A stretch of DNA of 64,000 nucleotides, taken from Arcuatula senhousia (Eukaryota > Mollusca > Bivalvia > Mytilida > Mytilidae). Positions within the stretch are counted from its first letter, which is position 1. Each line of letters starts with the position of its first letter. Made by a program: the position numbers and the translations under genes. Below, piece by piece: positions 24,761 to 36,564 of the stretch. The notes beneath the pieces are model-generated. The model was not told the DNA's origin. It made no database searches and saw nothing but the letters and a program-made list of their open reading frames with translations. The DNA is taken from contig OZ020308.1 in the NCBI GenBank assembly GCA_963971305.1, forward strand, positions 29,231,275 to 29,295,274, written 5' to 3'.

Positions 24761-27170
24761 AATAACAACAATCGTAATATTTCCGGAGACCAGATTTTAT
24801 TACCGTAAGTATTGAAGTCAACAGAACTGAAAGAGGTTAGCTCATGTATTTTTCTACATGTAGAATTATTTCTAGTTCTTCCTTTAATTGTATAAATAAG
24901 TTTAGAGAAATGTGTAGTACATTGAGTACAATAACAGCTTTGAATTATTCACACAACACGCCGATGAAACTACCGTGCTTGGGAAGGGTTTTCAATTTCG
25001 GCTTTTGCAACCCATCCCTCGCTTAGCTCATCATGTCCAAAAGTATTCGTGTCGTAATCAGCATACTTTAATAACATTTGTACCCGAATAGTATTAAACA
25101 TGACGTTACCACATTCTAATGGAGCTTATTAAGGAAATAGAAACGAGATCTCCGTGCATAGTGCAGCGGTGGATCGGTAAAAAGTAGCATATTTAAGGAG
25201 TTTAATGTTCTGACATAACACACAGCTCAAAATTGTTTTGAGTACTATAAAACCATAAAGCTTTAATCATGTTAATATTTAATTTGTAAGTGGGTTGTCA
25301 CGTATTCTTCTATAAGTTAGAAGTTTCAAAAATTATTTCATATAATAACACAATCGAAATTGTGATCACAATCATCAAGTTTAAACCTTTATTTTGATGT
25401 TAATAAAGAGGTTGTCAGCTTTTGCTAAATTAATTCATCAAAATTTATGCTTTTTGAAAATGGCCTATTTTTAGCCTATACTTAGACTATCAAGCTTCCT
25501 ATCAAAATATTTCTGAAAGTTTGTGACTTTAAACTCTTTATACTCTTTATTATCGTATACTTTACTATTCTTCAAAATATCATTTAAACCCCATCTATTA
25601 AAAGGTTGATTTTATTACGTCTTTTATAAACAAATTTTGAAAAAAAAAATAACTCCAGAAATCCAAGTCTTTCCGTATTTGGGCTATAAAATCTAAATAA
25701 AAGTTTGCTCTTTTTGTCAGTATTAAATGTTGAAAATAAAGAATTCATATGCAAAAATAAAGTAAAAGCAAATTTACGGAAAGACGACAAGTAAATGTAC
25801 ATGTTTTACTTTATTCTTTAAATTCGACTGAAAAAAAATACAATACCACAATGACTGCAAATACAAGAGAAGCGGTAAACGCAAGGAACATTCAATCATA
25901 AAAAGTAACTTTAAACACACGTACTACATGTACTAAGTTACATGCATATGGTATGACATTTTATTTTCTTCTTGCATTCGTCAAAGCTAGAAATACAGGA
26001 ACAAATGTATATTCAAGTCAAAAATCATCGATAAACCACCATAGATGAGATGGTTATCGCTTCAAAATGCAGCATTTTGAACCATTTTAAAACAAAAATT
26101 TCCATCATTCTTGAGTAATTAACTTTTTTGTACACGGTATTTTTTTTATATCAAAACAATATAAGATAGTTCTAAATCGGCGGTAGTCATCATATTTGTC
26201 GCATTTATAAATCAAAGTGGAGATTGGCAATTGACGTCCATTGGAATGTCAAATTTCTTTCATGAGGTGTGTGTAGTCAATATTCAATATTCTGCAAACT
26301 GTTGTAAAAAGTGAGAATGGGATAGAATCGGATAATCATTAAAGCATTTTTCATCAACTATATGAACGAGCATTTTATTTTTTTTATTTTAACCACCTAT
26401 TTAACTATTTTTCTTTTCATATTAATGCATACATGCAGGCTATCGGTAATGTATTATACATATATCAACCTTTCTCCCTTAAATTTTCGAAAAGGCGGAA
26501 TAAGCAAAATTACAGGCCAATATTATACTTTGTACCCAAATGCACAAATTCTGATACACCGCAAGTCTATTCGTTTATTCAAGTTTCGTCACAAGCGTTT
26601 CTAAGCCAAACGGTTAACCAACAGCATTTGAATACAAATACATAAGTAGTTGACTTAAGGTGAAGTTCCTCTGCAAGTAATGAGTATTTTATGACCCCCA
26701 ACGAAATTTCCTAGAGTACACACCTACGTTCATTTTCTTATTCTTTGGATTTCCAATAGTTTCTTCATAATAGATACAAACATTGTTGCATTACTTCAAG
26801 TAAATTTTGATTGTTGATAAGGCAACATGTGTTAATTTCAAGACGTTGGTCGATCTTAGACTTAATTTGGTTCCATTTAGATTGTATTCTTCTATACATT
26901 TCGAATTCATACTGATTTTGGCATATTTAATATACTTTTGGTTTGAGCGCCTTTAATGAGTTTATAATATACGAAACGCGCGTATACGAAAAGTGTAGCA
27001 CAATCAATTTCCTGGAACTTGTTGCATATATTAGAGCTGTGGTTTCAAAGCGGATACTTCCAAAAAATTTTGAATTTTTTCAACTATTTGACCTGTGACC
27101 TTAACATTTGAAATTTGACCAATAGAAACATGAGACGACCCATTTTATCTGAAACTAGATATATTCTTCT
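24761..27170. other. Intergenic sequence, no gene recognised
   Basis: AT-rich DNA with only short frames (up to about 80 codons) lacking any domain. A block near 26930-26985 (TTTGAGCGCC then ACGAAACGCGCG) resembles 35265-35300, suggesting another low-copy dispersed repeat. Confidence 0.5.
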
Positions 27171-27746
27171 TTAAGGTAGTACAGAAATAAAAGAAATTGG
27201 TGAGGTAGAATTTTCTCAAACTTTGTCAAAAGACTCATGGAAGTACCTTCAGTGCATATTTTTGGAAAATAAAATAAAAAGAAAAGGGTAACCGTACTTA
27301 ATCGTTGTAGAAATGTGTTAAAAAATTATTCAAATTTTGATATTTTTATGTAGATTATATAGGGGGAAATGGTTTCAATTATTTTTTTTAATTTCACAGG
27401 ATAGATATTTACTTTATTTTGTCAAAACTTTCATTTTGGCTAGGTCTTTAAAATCAAACTATAAAATCATAGGGTCACCGTTCATTTAAATTTCTGAAAA
27501 TAAATTGAAAAACTAAATTTTCCTAACACATTTTACACAAATTATCTCCCTTGAAAAAAGTACGGGAAATGTTATAAAATAAATATTACAGTTAGATTTC
27601 ATTTCAAATTTAGTTTTTACATTGTAATCAAAGTGTTCCATATGAACAACCTTTAAATAATTAAATAGCAATATCTTTTTTACTTTGTTTAAACCAGGGA
27701 CATGCTCAGAAAAGATGCCCAGTGTTAAACCAGTCTACTACCTTAA
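27171..27746. mobile_element. 568-bp TTAA-flanked non-autonomous element
   Basis: The element at 27175-27742 begins GGTAGTAC and ends with the complement GTCTACTACC. It is bordered on both sides by TTAA (27171-27174 and 27743-27746). TTAA target duplications are made by piggyBac and Kolobok transposases. The inverted termini are short (7 bp beyond TTAA) and there is no coding frame, so the class is tentative. Confidence 0.6.
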
Positions 27747-28070
27747 AATGATATACAATATATGTGTGTGTTCTGTCTGACCATTAAAGTCTTTTTTTTT
27801 CAGGTCATACCGCTGCGCTATGCACTATAAGAAGGTATGGTTGAGGGTTCTCAATACTTTAAATTATTAATAATTTAATTTTTTCCCCATTATTGTCTCT
27901 ATTTTTTTCACTCATTTTAATTTGTCATTATTACTTCAAGAGTCATTTTCGTCTTGATCAATTCCTTTTTTTACACATTATTCAATATCTGTTAGTTTTA
28001 TTTTGCACCATGCCTTTTTATCTGTAAATTTTTAAGGCCATTTAAACACCATCCACACCCTCCTATAAAA

Positions 28071-28223
28071 CAAAGGCGGATCCAGGGGGCCCTCGCCCCC
28101 CCCCCCCCTTTTGGCGGAAAAATTTGGTTGAATATATAGGAAATCATTGAGGCGTGACAAAAGCGGGTACCCTCTCAGGCCAATCAGTGGGCCCCTTTTT
28201 CAGAATTTCTGGATCCGCCACTG
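28071..28223. mobile_element. Short hAT-like MITE with GGCGGATCCAG ends
   Basis: The left end is CAAAGGCGGATCCAGGGGG. The right end is CTGGATCCGCCACTG, its near complement. The interior is about 150 bp with a poly-C run. CAGNGGCGGATCCAG-type termini are common in hAT elements. I do not see a convincing 8-bp duplication, so the assignment rests on the termini. Confidence 0.6.
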
Positions 28224-29126
28224 TAAAAAGTGGGAACTAACACTCAAATACAAACAGTTGACACTAACGTTCAAAACTTCATTAGCAGAATTTTTTAAGC
28301 TTTCTTTATACAGGCGCTTAATTTCTTAATTTTATTTGTCGTAAAAAAATTTAATTGCCTTTAATTTTAAACTAATCTTAAATTTACATTTAATACTGAT
28401 ACGATATTGGATTTACATCTTACCAAAACCTGACTAAAGGTAGACAACCTAAGTGGGAAACAAGGAAGTAAAAGAAGTGTTGACGTCAACCTCAAATTTG
28501 TTTTCAAGGTGTGTCTAGAGTTTCTCAAGGTAATCACTTTGTTTTGTTTAAGTTTTTAAGGTATTTAATGTATATTAAATGCAGTGTCAATGTTAAAAAT
28601 ATTTATACATGAACCAATCAAGAATATTTGGCTGTTATTATAAGTCGACTCATGTAAAATAAGTACAGCAAGCTCTATATTTTATAGATTTTAGTGAAGG
28701 TTTTATATAACACCCGTTTGTTAATCTGCTCCCTTATGCCAATATTTTGTTGGAGTCTATGTGCCATAAGAACCAAAAATAAGAGAGATACCACTTTTCA
28801 CTTTCCGCTCATGTCTCTTATCAGATTATTTCATCTCATATCCATGCATGCATACATATATTTTAAAACACCGATTGATTTACATTTCGGAGTTAAAATG
28901 AGACTTTATTTAGGCAATTCTGTTACATTAAATGCATGGACTTGAAAGTGGATTTGTAGACATTCTCGGTAAATTGTGTAAAATCGGAAAGTAAAATTTC
29001 AATAGATCATGATAATATTTCCCGAGACTCCCCCCTTAATTGACGTAGTGCTTTCCATTGACTATGAAATATGCCCTGCCAGAATGCGAGCACAGCATAA
29101 TTCTGATAATTATAAGTTGACAAATA

Positions 29127-30406
29127 TTTTTTTTAAATATATGTGAAACAAGAATATGTCCAAAAGACATAATGCCCCATCTCGCAACATTTATTTTTTT
29201 CCACAATCACTAAAGCATCAACATGGTTGCTATTAAGATACTTGTCAGTCAGAAGGAATGGACTTTAACTTAACCATTCTTCTACAAGTGGTCATTCATG
29301 CAGAAAATATAGGTCACTGCCAGAATCCGAAGCATGCATTGTGTTCAGCATCACTAGGTGCACCTACCATACCAATATAGTTAATGTGGCACATGTCAGT
29401 AAAAAAGGAAAGGTCTTTAACCAGTCTTCTTTAAGAGGCCATCCATGTGTAAAATATAGGTCACATCCAGCATCGGAAGTATGCATTGTGCTAAGCATCA
29501 CTAGGTGCACCTACCATACCTATTTGGTTGGTATGGCACTTGTCAGTAAGGAGGAATGGACTTTAACCATTCTTCTATAAGTGGTCATTTGTGCGGAAAA
29601 TATAGGGGACATCCAGCATCCGAAGCATGCATTGTGCTAAGCATCACTAGGTGCACCTACCATACCTATTTGGTTGGTATGGCACTTGTCAGTAAGGAGG
29701 AATGGACTTTAACCATTCTTCTATAAGTGGTCATTTGTGCGGAAAATATAGGGGACATCCAGCATCCGAAGCATGCATTGTGCTAAGCATCACTAGGTGC
29801 ACCTACCATACCTATTTGGTTGGTATGGCACTTGTCAGTAAGGAGGAATGGACTTTAACCATTCTTCTATAAGTGGATATTCGTGCGGAAAATATAGGTC
29901 AAATCCAGCATCCGAAGCATGCATTGTGCTAAGCATCACTAGGTGCACCTACCATACCAATTTGGTTACTATGGCATTTGTCAGTAAGAAGGAATGGACT
30001 TTAACCATTCTTCTATAAGTGGTCATTCATGCGGAAAATATAGGTCACTGCCAGCATCCGAAGCATGCATTGTGATAAGCATCACAAGGTGCACATACCA
30101 TACCATTATGGTTGATATAGCACTTGTCAGTTAGAGGGAATAGACTTTATCCATTTTTCTGTACATGATCATTCATGCAGAAAATATAGGTCACATCCAG
30201 CATCCGAAGCATGCAATGTTCTCATCAACACTAGATGCACCTACCATACCAATATGATTGATGTGGCATTTGTCAGTAAGTGCAAATTTGGAAATATGGG
30301 ATTTGGGACGGACATCCGAACGGACGGACGAACGGACGGACGGAAGGACGAACGGACGATGAACGGACGGACAAACGGACGGACGAACGGACCCGAACAC
30401 TTTATG
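29127..30406 (+). mobile_element. Pearl-type element: seven 147-bp cores plus ACGG microsatellite (5' part)
   Basis: It starts with ACAAGAATATGTCCAAAAG and ATAATGCCCCATCT. About seven tandem units of 145-149 bp follow (ACCATTCTTCTATAAGTGG, GGAAAATATAGGTCAC, AGCATCACTAGGTGCACC), then a GGAC/ACGG-rich microsatellite (30308-30390). This layout matches the pearl family described from bivalves. The end (CTTTCGTAGATGGGGCATAA, about 32275-32300) is separated by a 1.86-kb insertion. A minimal copy lacking the tandem cores is at 51598-51706. Frames here (29341-29580, and those near 30.2-30.5 kb) are repeat artefacts. Confidence 0.85.
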
Positions 30407-31034
30407 CAGTAGCGGATCCAGGGGGTGTCACCCGGTGCACGCGACACCCCCCCCCCCCTGAGGTTCACAAGTATGGTTTCACTAGCACACTTTCTATATA
30501 AATCGACAACACAAGTCTAGCTTGATGGTTAGCTACATGTAAATTGCTAAATAAACATGTCATAGGTTAATTACAATGTACGCTTGTGCCAACACTCATT
30601 TTACCTTTTGTCAATTAAGATCTTTTGATCGAAGTGTAAAGTTTTGATAGATAACATTAAAAATCAACGTTTTCAATAATGACTTAAAAGAATCTCTTCA
30701 AATTGTATACATAATCCACATCTATATGAAGAAATAACGGCGTAAAGCACTCGCATATAAAAAGTTCTGCATGAATTCCAACATTCTTGAAAATAGTATT
30801 TGAGCCATGTTTTATACTGTTCGGAAATTTTAAGAATTATTAATTCATTAATTGCATTTATGTATAAAAAATGACGAAACCTTGCTCCCTGAAAAATTGT
30901 ATTCTCACTTGCATAAAACGCAATGAGAGTCGATATTTTTGTACAACCATCATCCGTCTATTAATGGCCCTTTTTCGAATCTCACCAGGGAAAAACTTTC
31001 TGGTTGTTAAAAAATAAGTTCAGTTTCTGTTGGC

Positions 31035-31830
31035 AAATAAGCCCACAGCAGCACTAAAGTCTTGTCCGTAAAAGTCCACTAAAAAGCGCTTAGAAACCTG
31101 ACTAGGATGTATGCACCAGGTTTTTGAATGAGACAGCCCTGCATGTCATATTGAAAACCGTCGACTCGTCAGGCTACAATACGGAAAACCTGACGGCTAT
31201 CTATAGTGGTGCACCGTGTTTGGGACCATTCCTCGCACATTTAAGAACCCTGCTACACAGGGAAATTTTGTTCACGTGAAATTCACATGAAATTAACGTG
31301 AAATTCACGTGAAAAACTTAACGTGAATTTCACGTTAAACGAGCAATTTAACGTGAAGTTCACGTGAAAAAAATCACGTGAATTTCACGTGAAAAAATGT
31401 TCTAAACATTTTTAATGTTCTATAACTTTTATGCAATTCTACACATTTATAGTATAAAATTCTCATTTTTCAAAATTTTCATGTGAAATTCACGTGAAAA
31501 AGTTAACGTGAAATTAACGTGAGTTTCACATGATTTTCACGTGAATTTCACGTGAAATTCACGTTAAATACATTTCACGTGAAATTCACGTTAAAATGCT
31601 CATTTAACGTGAAATTCACATGAATGTTTCACGTGAAATTCACGTTAACCCTGATTTCACGTGAATTTCACGTGAACAAAATTTCCCTGTGTACAGGTTT
31701 CGCTACGGATCTTATGCAGGAAGCTGAATTGCACGTGCATACCCATCAATCCTCAGTTTTCCAGTAGAAGTCGAAACTTTCTGCCCTGATTGCCCTTGAG
31801 TTCCTATTTCCTCCATCGCTATTTCATGTT
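31035..31830 (+). repeat. Dispersed repeat, interrupted copy (sister at 11.7-12.07 kb)
   Basis: It shares CAATACGGAAAACCTGACGG, AAGAACCCTGC, CAGGTTTCGCTACGGAT-like and CCCTGATTGCCCTTGAG blocks with 11690-12070. It is split by the foldback element at 31256-31691. Function and family unknown. Confidence 0.65.
31254..31693. mobile_element. 436-bp foldback element of CACGTGAAATT repeats with TA duplication
   Basis: The element at 31256-31691 begins CACAGGGAAATTTTGTTCAC and ends with the exact complement. It is flanked by TA on both sides (31254-31255, 31692-31693). The interior is almost wholly made of TTCACGTGAA / TTAACGTGAA units in both orientations. The sister repeat at about 11890-11905 provides a near-empty site (CCTGATGCAGG versus CCTGCTA...TACAGG). 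TA duplication suggests mobilisation by a Tc1/mariner-type transposase (inference). Confidence 0.85.
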
Positions 31831-32315
31831 CATTATGTCACCCCTTCCATGTTCATCTCACTGATATATTGGAATATTGATAGGGGGGAGGTTGGGCTCA
31901 AAAAACTAGTTTAACCCCTCCACATATTACATGTGCCTGTCCTAAGCCAGGAATCTTTGACAAAGCTTTCGTTTGTACTTGTCTTTTTGATGTTTTCTGT
32001 TCCTTGTTTAAGAAGGGGGTCCATCTGTGACTATTTCAGGGCTGGATTTGAATTATATGCATTTTATTTAGACCATGGGCCAATTGCAGAACCGCGAGCA
32101 GTGCCAAATGTCCTCGTTCAAGGCTGCTGGCGGTTGTCCATTGTGGTTTTTCTAAATTGCCGTTTAATTGTGGGTTGTGTCGCGTACACTTATTCCACAT
32201 CTCATTATTTTCTATTTACTTCATTTGGTTACACCCCCTGACAAAATCCTGGATCCGCCCCTGATATGCCTCTTTACTTTCGTAGATGGGGCATAAAAAT
32301 GTTTCATATTACAAC

Positions 32316-32836
32316 TAGTCGGAGATTGCTCTGACGTCCTCGGCATTTTTTTCAGCAAGCTGGTGTCGTGGGATGTCAGACTTCCTTCCATATAAAAAAA
32401 AACAGGATTTTAACGAATGCTTTCTAAATGTAAAAATAATTCTTATATCAGTCATTTGTAAAATGGGCGAAGTAAAACAAGACTAAATTAATATTTTTTA
32501 GTATATCGCTACTAGAAACCACCTGATATAATCCAGTTAAATAAGAAAAAATTAAGAGCTGATCTTTATCAACTTTATCAATTTCATCAAGTTCAAGATC
32601 AGCAAAATAATGTACAAATTTTAGATGAATTTACTTTAATATTCCAGATATTTTTTCTTTAAAATATGTTGTTTTATTTTCTTAATAACCAAATGTTTCA
32701 TTTGAGACCAAAATATATATGCAACAATGATGATAAAGTTGCTTAATTTATCTCGGAAGTGCACAACAAAACGTGTGCTAAATCCCGTGTTTTTCCACGG
32801 CACCAATGCCTAGGACGTCAGAGCAATCTCGGACTA
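32316..32836. mobile_element. 521-bp MITE with 32-bp inverted ends
   Basis: The left arm 32316-32347 starts TAGTCGGAGATTGCTCTGAC. The right arm 32805-32836 is its complement with two mismatches (ends GCAATCTCGGACTA). The interior is AT-rich with no frame. It lies just downstream of the pearl-type element. The target duplication is not clear. Confidence 0.78.
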
Positions 32837-35816
32837 ATAACAACATGAAACAGAAGAGATGGATCCTCTTTTTACTCTCATGTGACAGAGTTCCACGCCT
32901 AAGTTGAGGAATAAAATCGATTAGAAAGCAACACATCACATACATTTAAAGAACGCCGAAAAGAAGGGAACACAAAACATGTGCAAGGTGCGTTTTGGTA
33001 AATGTCCGAGTCACCCGAATGACATATTTTGATTGATTAATTTTGAACTGAAGACTTGTACTTTGAACGTGTTTAGTGCCATTGTTAATATTTTTAATGA
33101 AAACAAAAATATTCGATTTCGAATCGATGCAGTCAAATAAGATGCAGTTATTTTATTTGTGTGCATTTTCTAGAACGTTCAATTTGGGACGAGATGCTTG
33201 AGTAGATTGAAGTAAAATAGGAATGTAAGAAAAAATCGATTTAAATTTGGTTACTACAAAAATGTAGCAACTCATTGTTATTATAATATTTTTCTCCTTG
33301 AACTCTATTACATATAAGGTAATTTTTGGCATGTGACTACCAAATACTAGTAGGTACTTATTTTAACATTCACTCCGGTCCTGTATCCATTTCCGCACCA
33401 TAAAAAAATCTAAATCAGCATTAGCAAGTTTATCGATCGCAAAAACAAATACCGCAGAGCTGTGCTCGCTATAAATAACAAGAATTTTTAATATCAGATA
33501 AGAAATGAAAGTGTTTCTGTACTTTTCTTTACCTCTGTCCATTCTATTTTTTGGACCCCTACATTGAACAGAGTGGGTCTCAGAAGAAATGTATACTCAA
33601 TTTGGTATATACTATTAATTAAGTATTAATTTCAAATACAAACAAACTCAAAGTTGGACTAGAGATAAAAAAGTAACACCGTTTATGATTCTCGTCCACT
33701 AATTGTACAAGGGAAATAGGGAGTGGTGAAAAAACTTCATCATTCATTTTTTTTATCCACTGACTATTTGACAAGAAATATTGTATTCAAACGATCTAGC
33801 TATTACCGTGGTATTGGTCAATGTGCTTTCGTCACTTTTTAAGGACCTGCGCATTTCTACAAATTACTTTTGCGAAAACCCAAAGAAGTGTTTACTTTAA
33901 AACGTGATTTCCAGATATCAAAAGACTTTTCAGTTGTATTCTCCAGCATGAGGCACTAACATATTTTAAAAAGAGTAGTGAAAGCTCTGCTAGGAAGCCA
34001 TTTTGTATTTTTGACTATTTCGGAATGGGGTCTTACCAGGAATCTTACAACATATACAGCGCACTGATTTTGATTTAAAGAAAACCCTACGAATGTTAAA
34101 CAACTTTCAAATTTATGTGTTTATATTTTTTAAAAGAAATTATATAGTTTAAATTTTATCCGAGACACAGATTAAGAAATACTTGAATGTCGGGCACTTG
34201 GACTTTGAGGCCTCATTTTCATGGTATTTACCATAAGTATCTATTTTATACTAAAGTTATAATATTTGTATCAATAAAATGTTTAATTTTTCTAGGTCAT
34301 TGCTTATAAGTAACTGTCTTGTTATTTTTATTCAGAGATACATACCACACGGTAATAGGTCAGGGTTACATTTTGAAATGTTTAATTATTTTTACATTCA
34401 CTCCGGCCCTGTATCAAAGAGGGTATTATAGACGCCTATTTTGGAGACAATTTTATTTAGTTTTGATATTTCAAGAAATCAGTGAAAAGTTGTGGTAATT
34501 TAAAGCTTCATGATATTAGGGTTTATTAATGATTTATCAACCAATTTGATTCCTTTTCAATTGTTCAAATGAAAACAAAATTTCTTATAATCATGGTAAT
34601 AGGTCAATCTAGGGGAACGAACGAACATCCAAATCTGACCAGAAATATAAGTTGCAATTTTGCCCCTTTGGTGCATCAAATTTTTAAACGAAATTACGAA
34701 ACGGAGAGTTGCATATCTTTAATATTTCTTTTATGACTTTGTAAAATTTCAGAAAGACCTAGAGTTTGGTTTTTTTTTTAGATTCAGACCGCAAAACAAG
34801 CACCCTATATAGAGCGACGAATGGTCGAGCGAAGTGACTAAAACTGCTTAATCTGCCTTCGCTTTTTTTGCGACATTTGAAATTCAAATATCCATTGTTT
34901 TGTTTCAATAATTTTGGTTTCATTGCCATATTAACATCATCAAATATCAAAAATATCTATTTTCATACCCCTGAAAATGTTTAGTAATTTGTGATGCTTA
35001 CCCTTTCTGAGCACTTGAGTTCTCTCCTGTTACTTTGGTTGTTAATATGCATGTTGTAGAGTTTTCTTCTTCTGCACTGTTGATCTGCAGCGCGAGTGCC
35101 TTTTGCAGATTTTTTGGTGCTAGCGTCAATATGTTCAAAAACGTGTTAAACGCGATCATTACAAATAACTATGGGCTCTTAGGAGCATGAATTGCATGAA
35201 TGCCTCATCTAACGCCTCAAACTAATTGTATAGTGTTTGACTTTTTCAATTTTTTGATAGAGCGCCTCTGATGAGTTTTGAATAGACAAAACGCGCGAAA
35301 ATGTAAATGCAACTTGTGGAGTTTTTTGTGTTGGACAACACATCAAAGCTTTAAATTATCCTTTTAAATTTCAAAATTACCTAAACCCTGAGGCGCATTA
35401 CACTGAGTTGTATACATATAACATTGTCAGATATGTCCACAATGTTCAGTTGAGCTGAGACAATAATTACTTATGATTTTCTCAGAGTTGAGGCAGGTTT
35501 TGTATGTTGCCTGGTTCACTTTACAGTATGAAAATGATATAAAGTGGTAGATCCAAATATTTTCTAAAAGGGGAGGGGCAACTTCATATATATTTAAGTA
35601 AGAACTGTTTTCAAAAGGGCTGCCCTGGGTGAATTAATAAACTCAGTTGAAGTGGATAAGGATAGGATAGAGAAAGTAGTCTCTATTTCTTGGTTCAATG
35701 TGCATTAACACTTTTCCTGCAAAATTAGTAATAGAGGGGAGCAAGTCCCTGTGGTGCATTAAATCAAATCTATTTTCCGTGCTTACATGTATTAGAAAAT
35801 TTTCAATGATAACGTT
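32837..35816. other. Intergenic sequence with low-copy repeats, no gene recognised
   Basis: A motif CATTCACTCCGG(T/C)CCTGTATC recurs at about 33369 and 34395, and GGTAATAGGTCA-type stretches recur near 33805, 34350 and 34593, indicating local duplication. A GAGCGCCTCTGATGAGTTTTG block lies near 35270. No domain-bearing frame seen. Confidence 0.5.
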
Positions 35817-36221
35817 TTAAGAGGCTGTCCAAGCAAAACCCAGGCAATTGCTGGCACATGAAAAATTTTGTTTTTCAAAAAATTTCATTGATTTCACATC
35901 AGGTTAACATCCATTCCCCAAAACAAATGCAGATTTTTGGTTTATTGAAGTGATAACTTAGATAAAATTTATATAGAATGCATTGAAAATATGCAGAAAA
36001 AGGGATATAACTCTTCCATATTTGCAAAATTTGGTTGCTTTGTTCATGAACTTTAAGGTTGAATCACAAGTCATCCATGTTGCTTTCAAACGAATCCTGG
36101 TGATTTTTGGTTTACATACGAGTCCAACAATATATCAAAACAATAAATTTGCTGGGATAAAATTCTTCATGTGCCAGCCTCTGTAGGCTTTTGCCTGACT
36201 TGTACATGGACAGCCTCTTAA
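35817..36221. mobile_element. 397-bp TTAA-flanked MITE (Kolobok- or piggyBac-like)
   Basis: The element at 35821-36217 begins GAGGCTGTCCA and ends TGGACAGCCTC. TTAA lies on both sides (35817-35820, 36218-36221). The inverted similarity continues inward through CAGGCAA and CTGGCACATGAA blocks. The 67-codon frame inside (35983-36186) has no domain. It sits about 340 bp upstream of the B-box gene, within its probable 5' region. Confidence 0.82.
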
Positions 36222-36551
36222 TCAAATCATGCATTTCAAAATTTGCTGTAAAACATGATTAATTTTTTTCTATTGCTCCATATCGACATGCAGTATTTGG
36301 TTGTTGTCACTAATGGCGGCTAATTTTGAACTTGGCATTCAACATTTTAGGGTTGACACTCTATTCCAAAACGCAACAATCGGGTTATTTGTGTCATTGA
36401 ATCACTCATTCATGAACTTTCCATTATAATACAGGTGCGAGAACGGAAAACATCAGCACGTACATGTCTTTACTGACGAATTTGTACTTAAGACTTTTAA
36501 ATTTATATTTTATGGATGTTGTGTTCTGTATATTTTCATCTTACATCTTTA

Positions 36552-36564
36552 TTTTACTTTACAG
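36552..36564 (+). promoter_or_regulatory. Probable splice acceptor just before the B-box gene ATG
   Basis: The T-rich tract ending TTTACTTTACAG abuts the ATG. This is consistent with an untranslated first exon further upstream that I cannot place. Confidence 0.55.

Larger units (their letters stand above)
30407..32263. mobile_element. 1.86-kb hAT-like insertion inside the pearl-type element
   Basis: The left end is CAGTAGCGGATCCAGGGGG and the right end CCTGGATCCGCCCCTG, near-complementary and like hAT termini. Comparison with the uninterrupted copy at 51660-51700 (GAACACTATATGCTCC) shows the host repeat is split at TTATG/ATATGC, with a short diverged duplication of that target. It contains a further dispersed repeat (31035-31830), which itself holds a TA-flanked foldback. 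No intact transposase is visible; the 31933-32241 frame has no recognisable domain. Confidence 0.75.

Noticed and set aside
30190..30501. Overlapping frames with RPSVRPSVR or GRTNGRTE runs
   Set aside because: Translation of the ACGG microsatellite of the pearl-type element.
31933..32241. 102-codon frame inside the hAT-like insertion
   Set aside because: No transposase or other domain; part of the sequence resembles a dispersed repeat also found near 17.6 kb.
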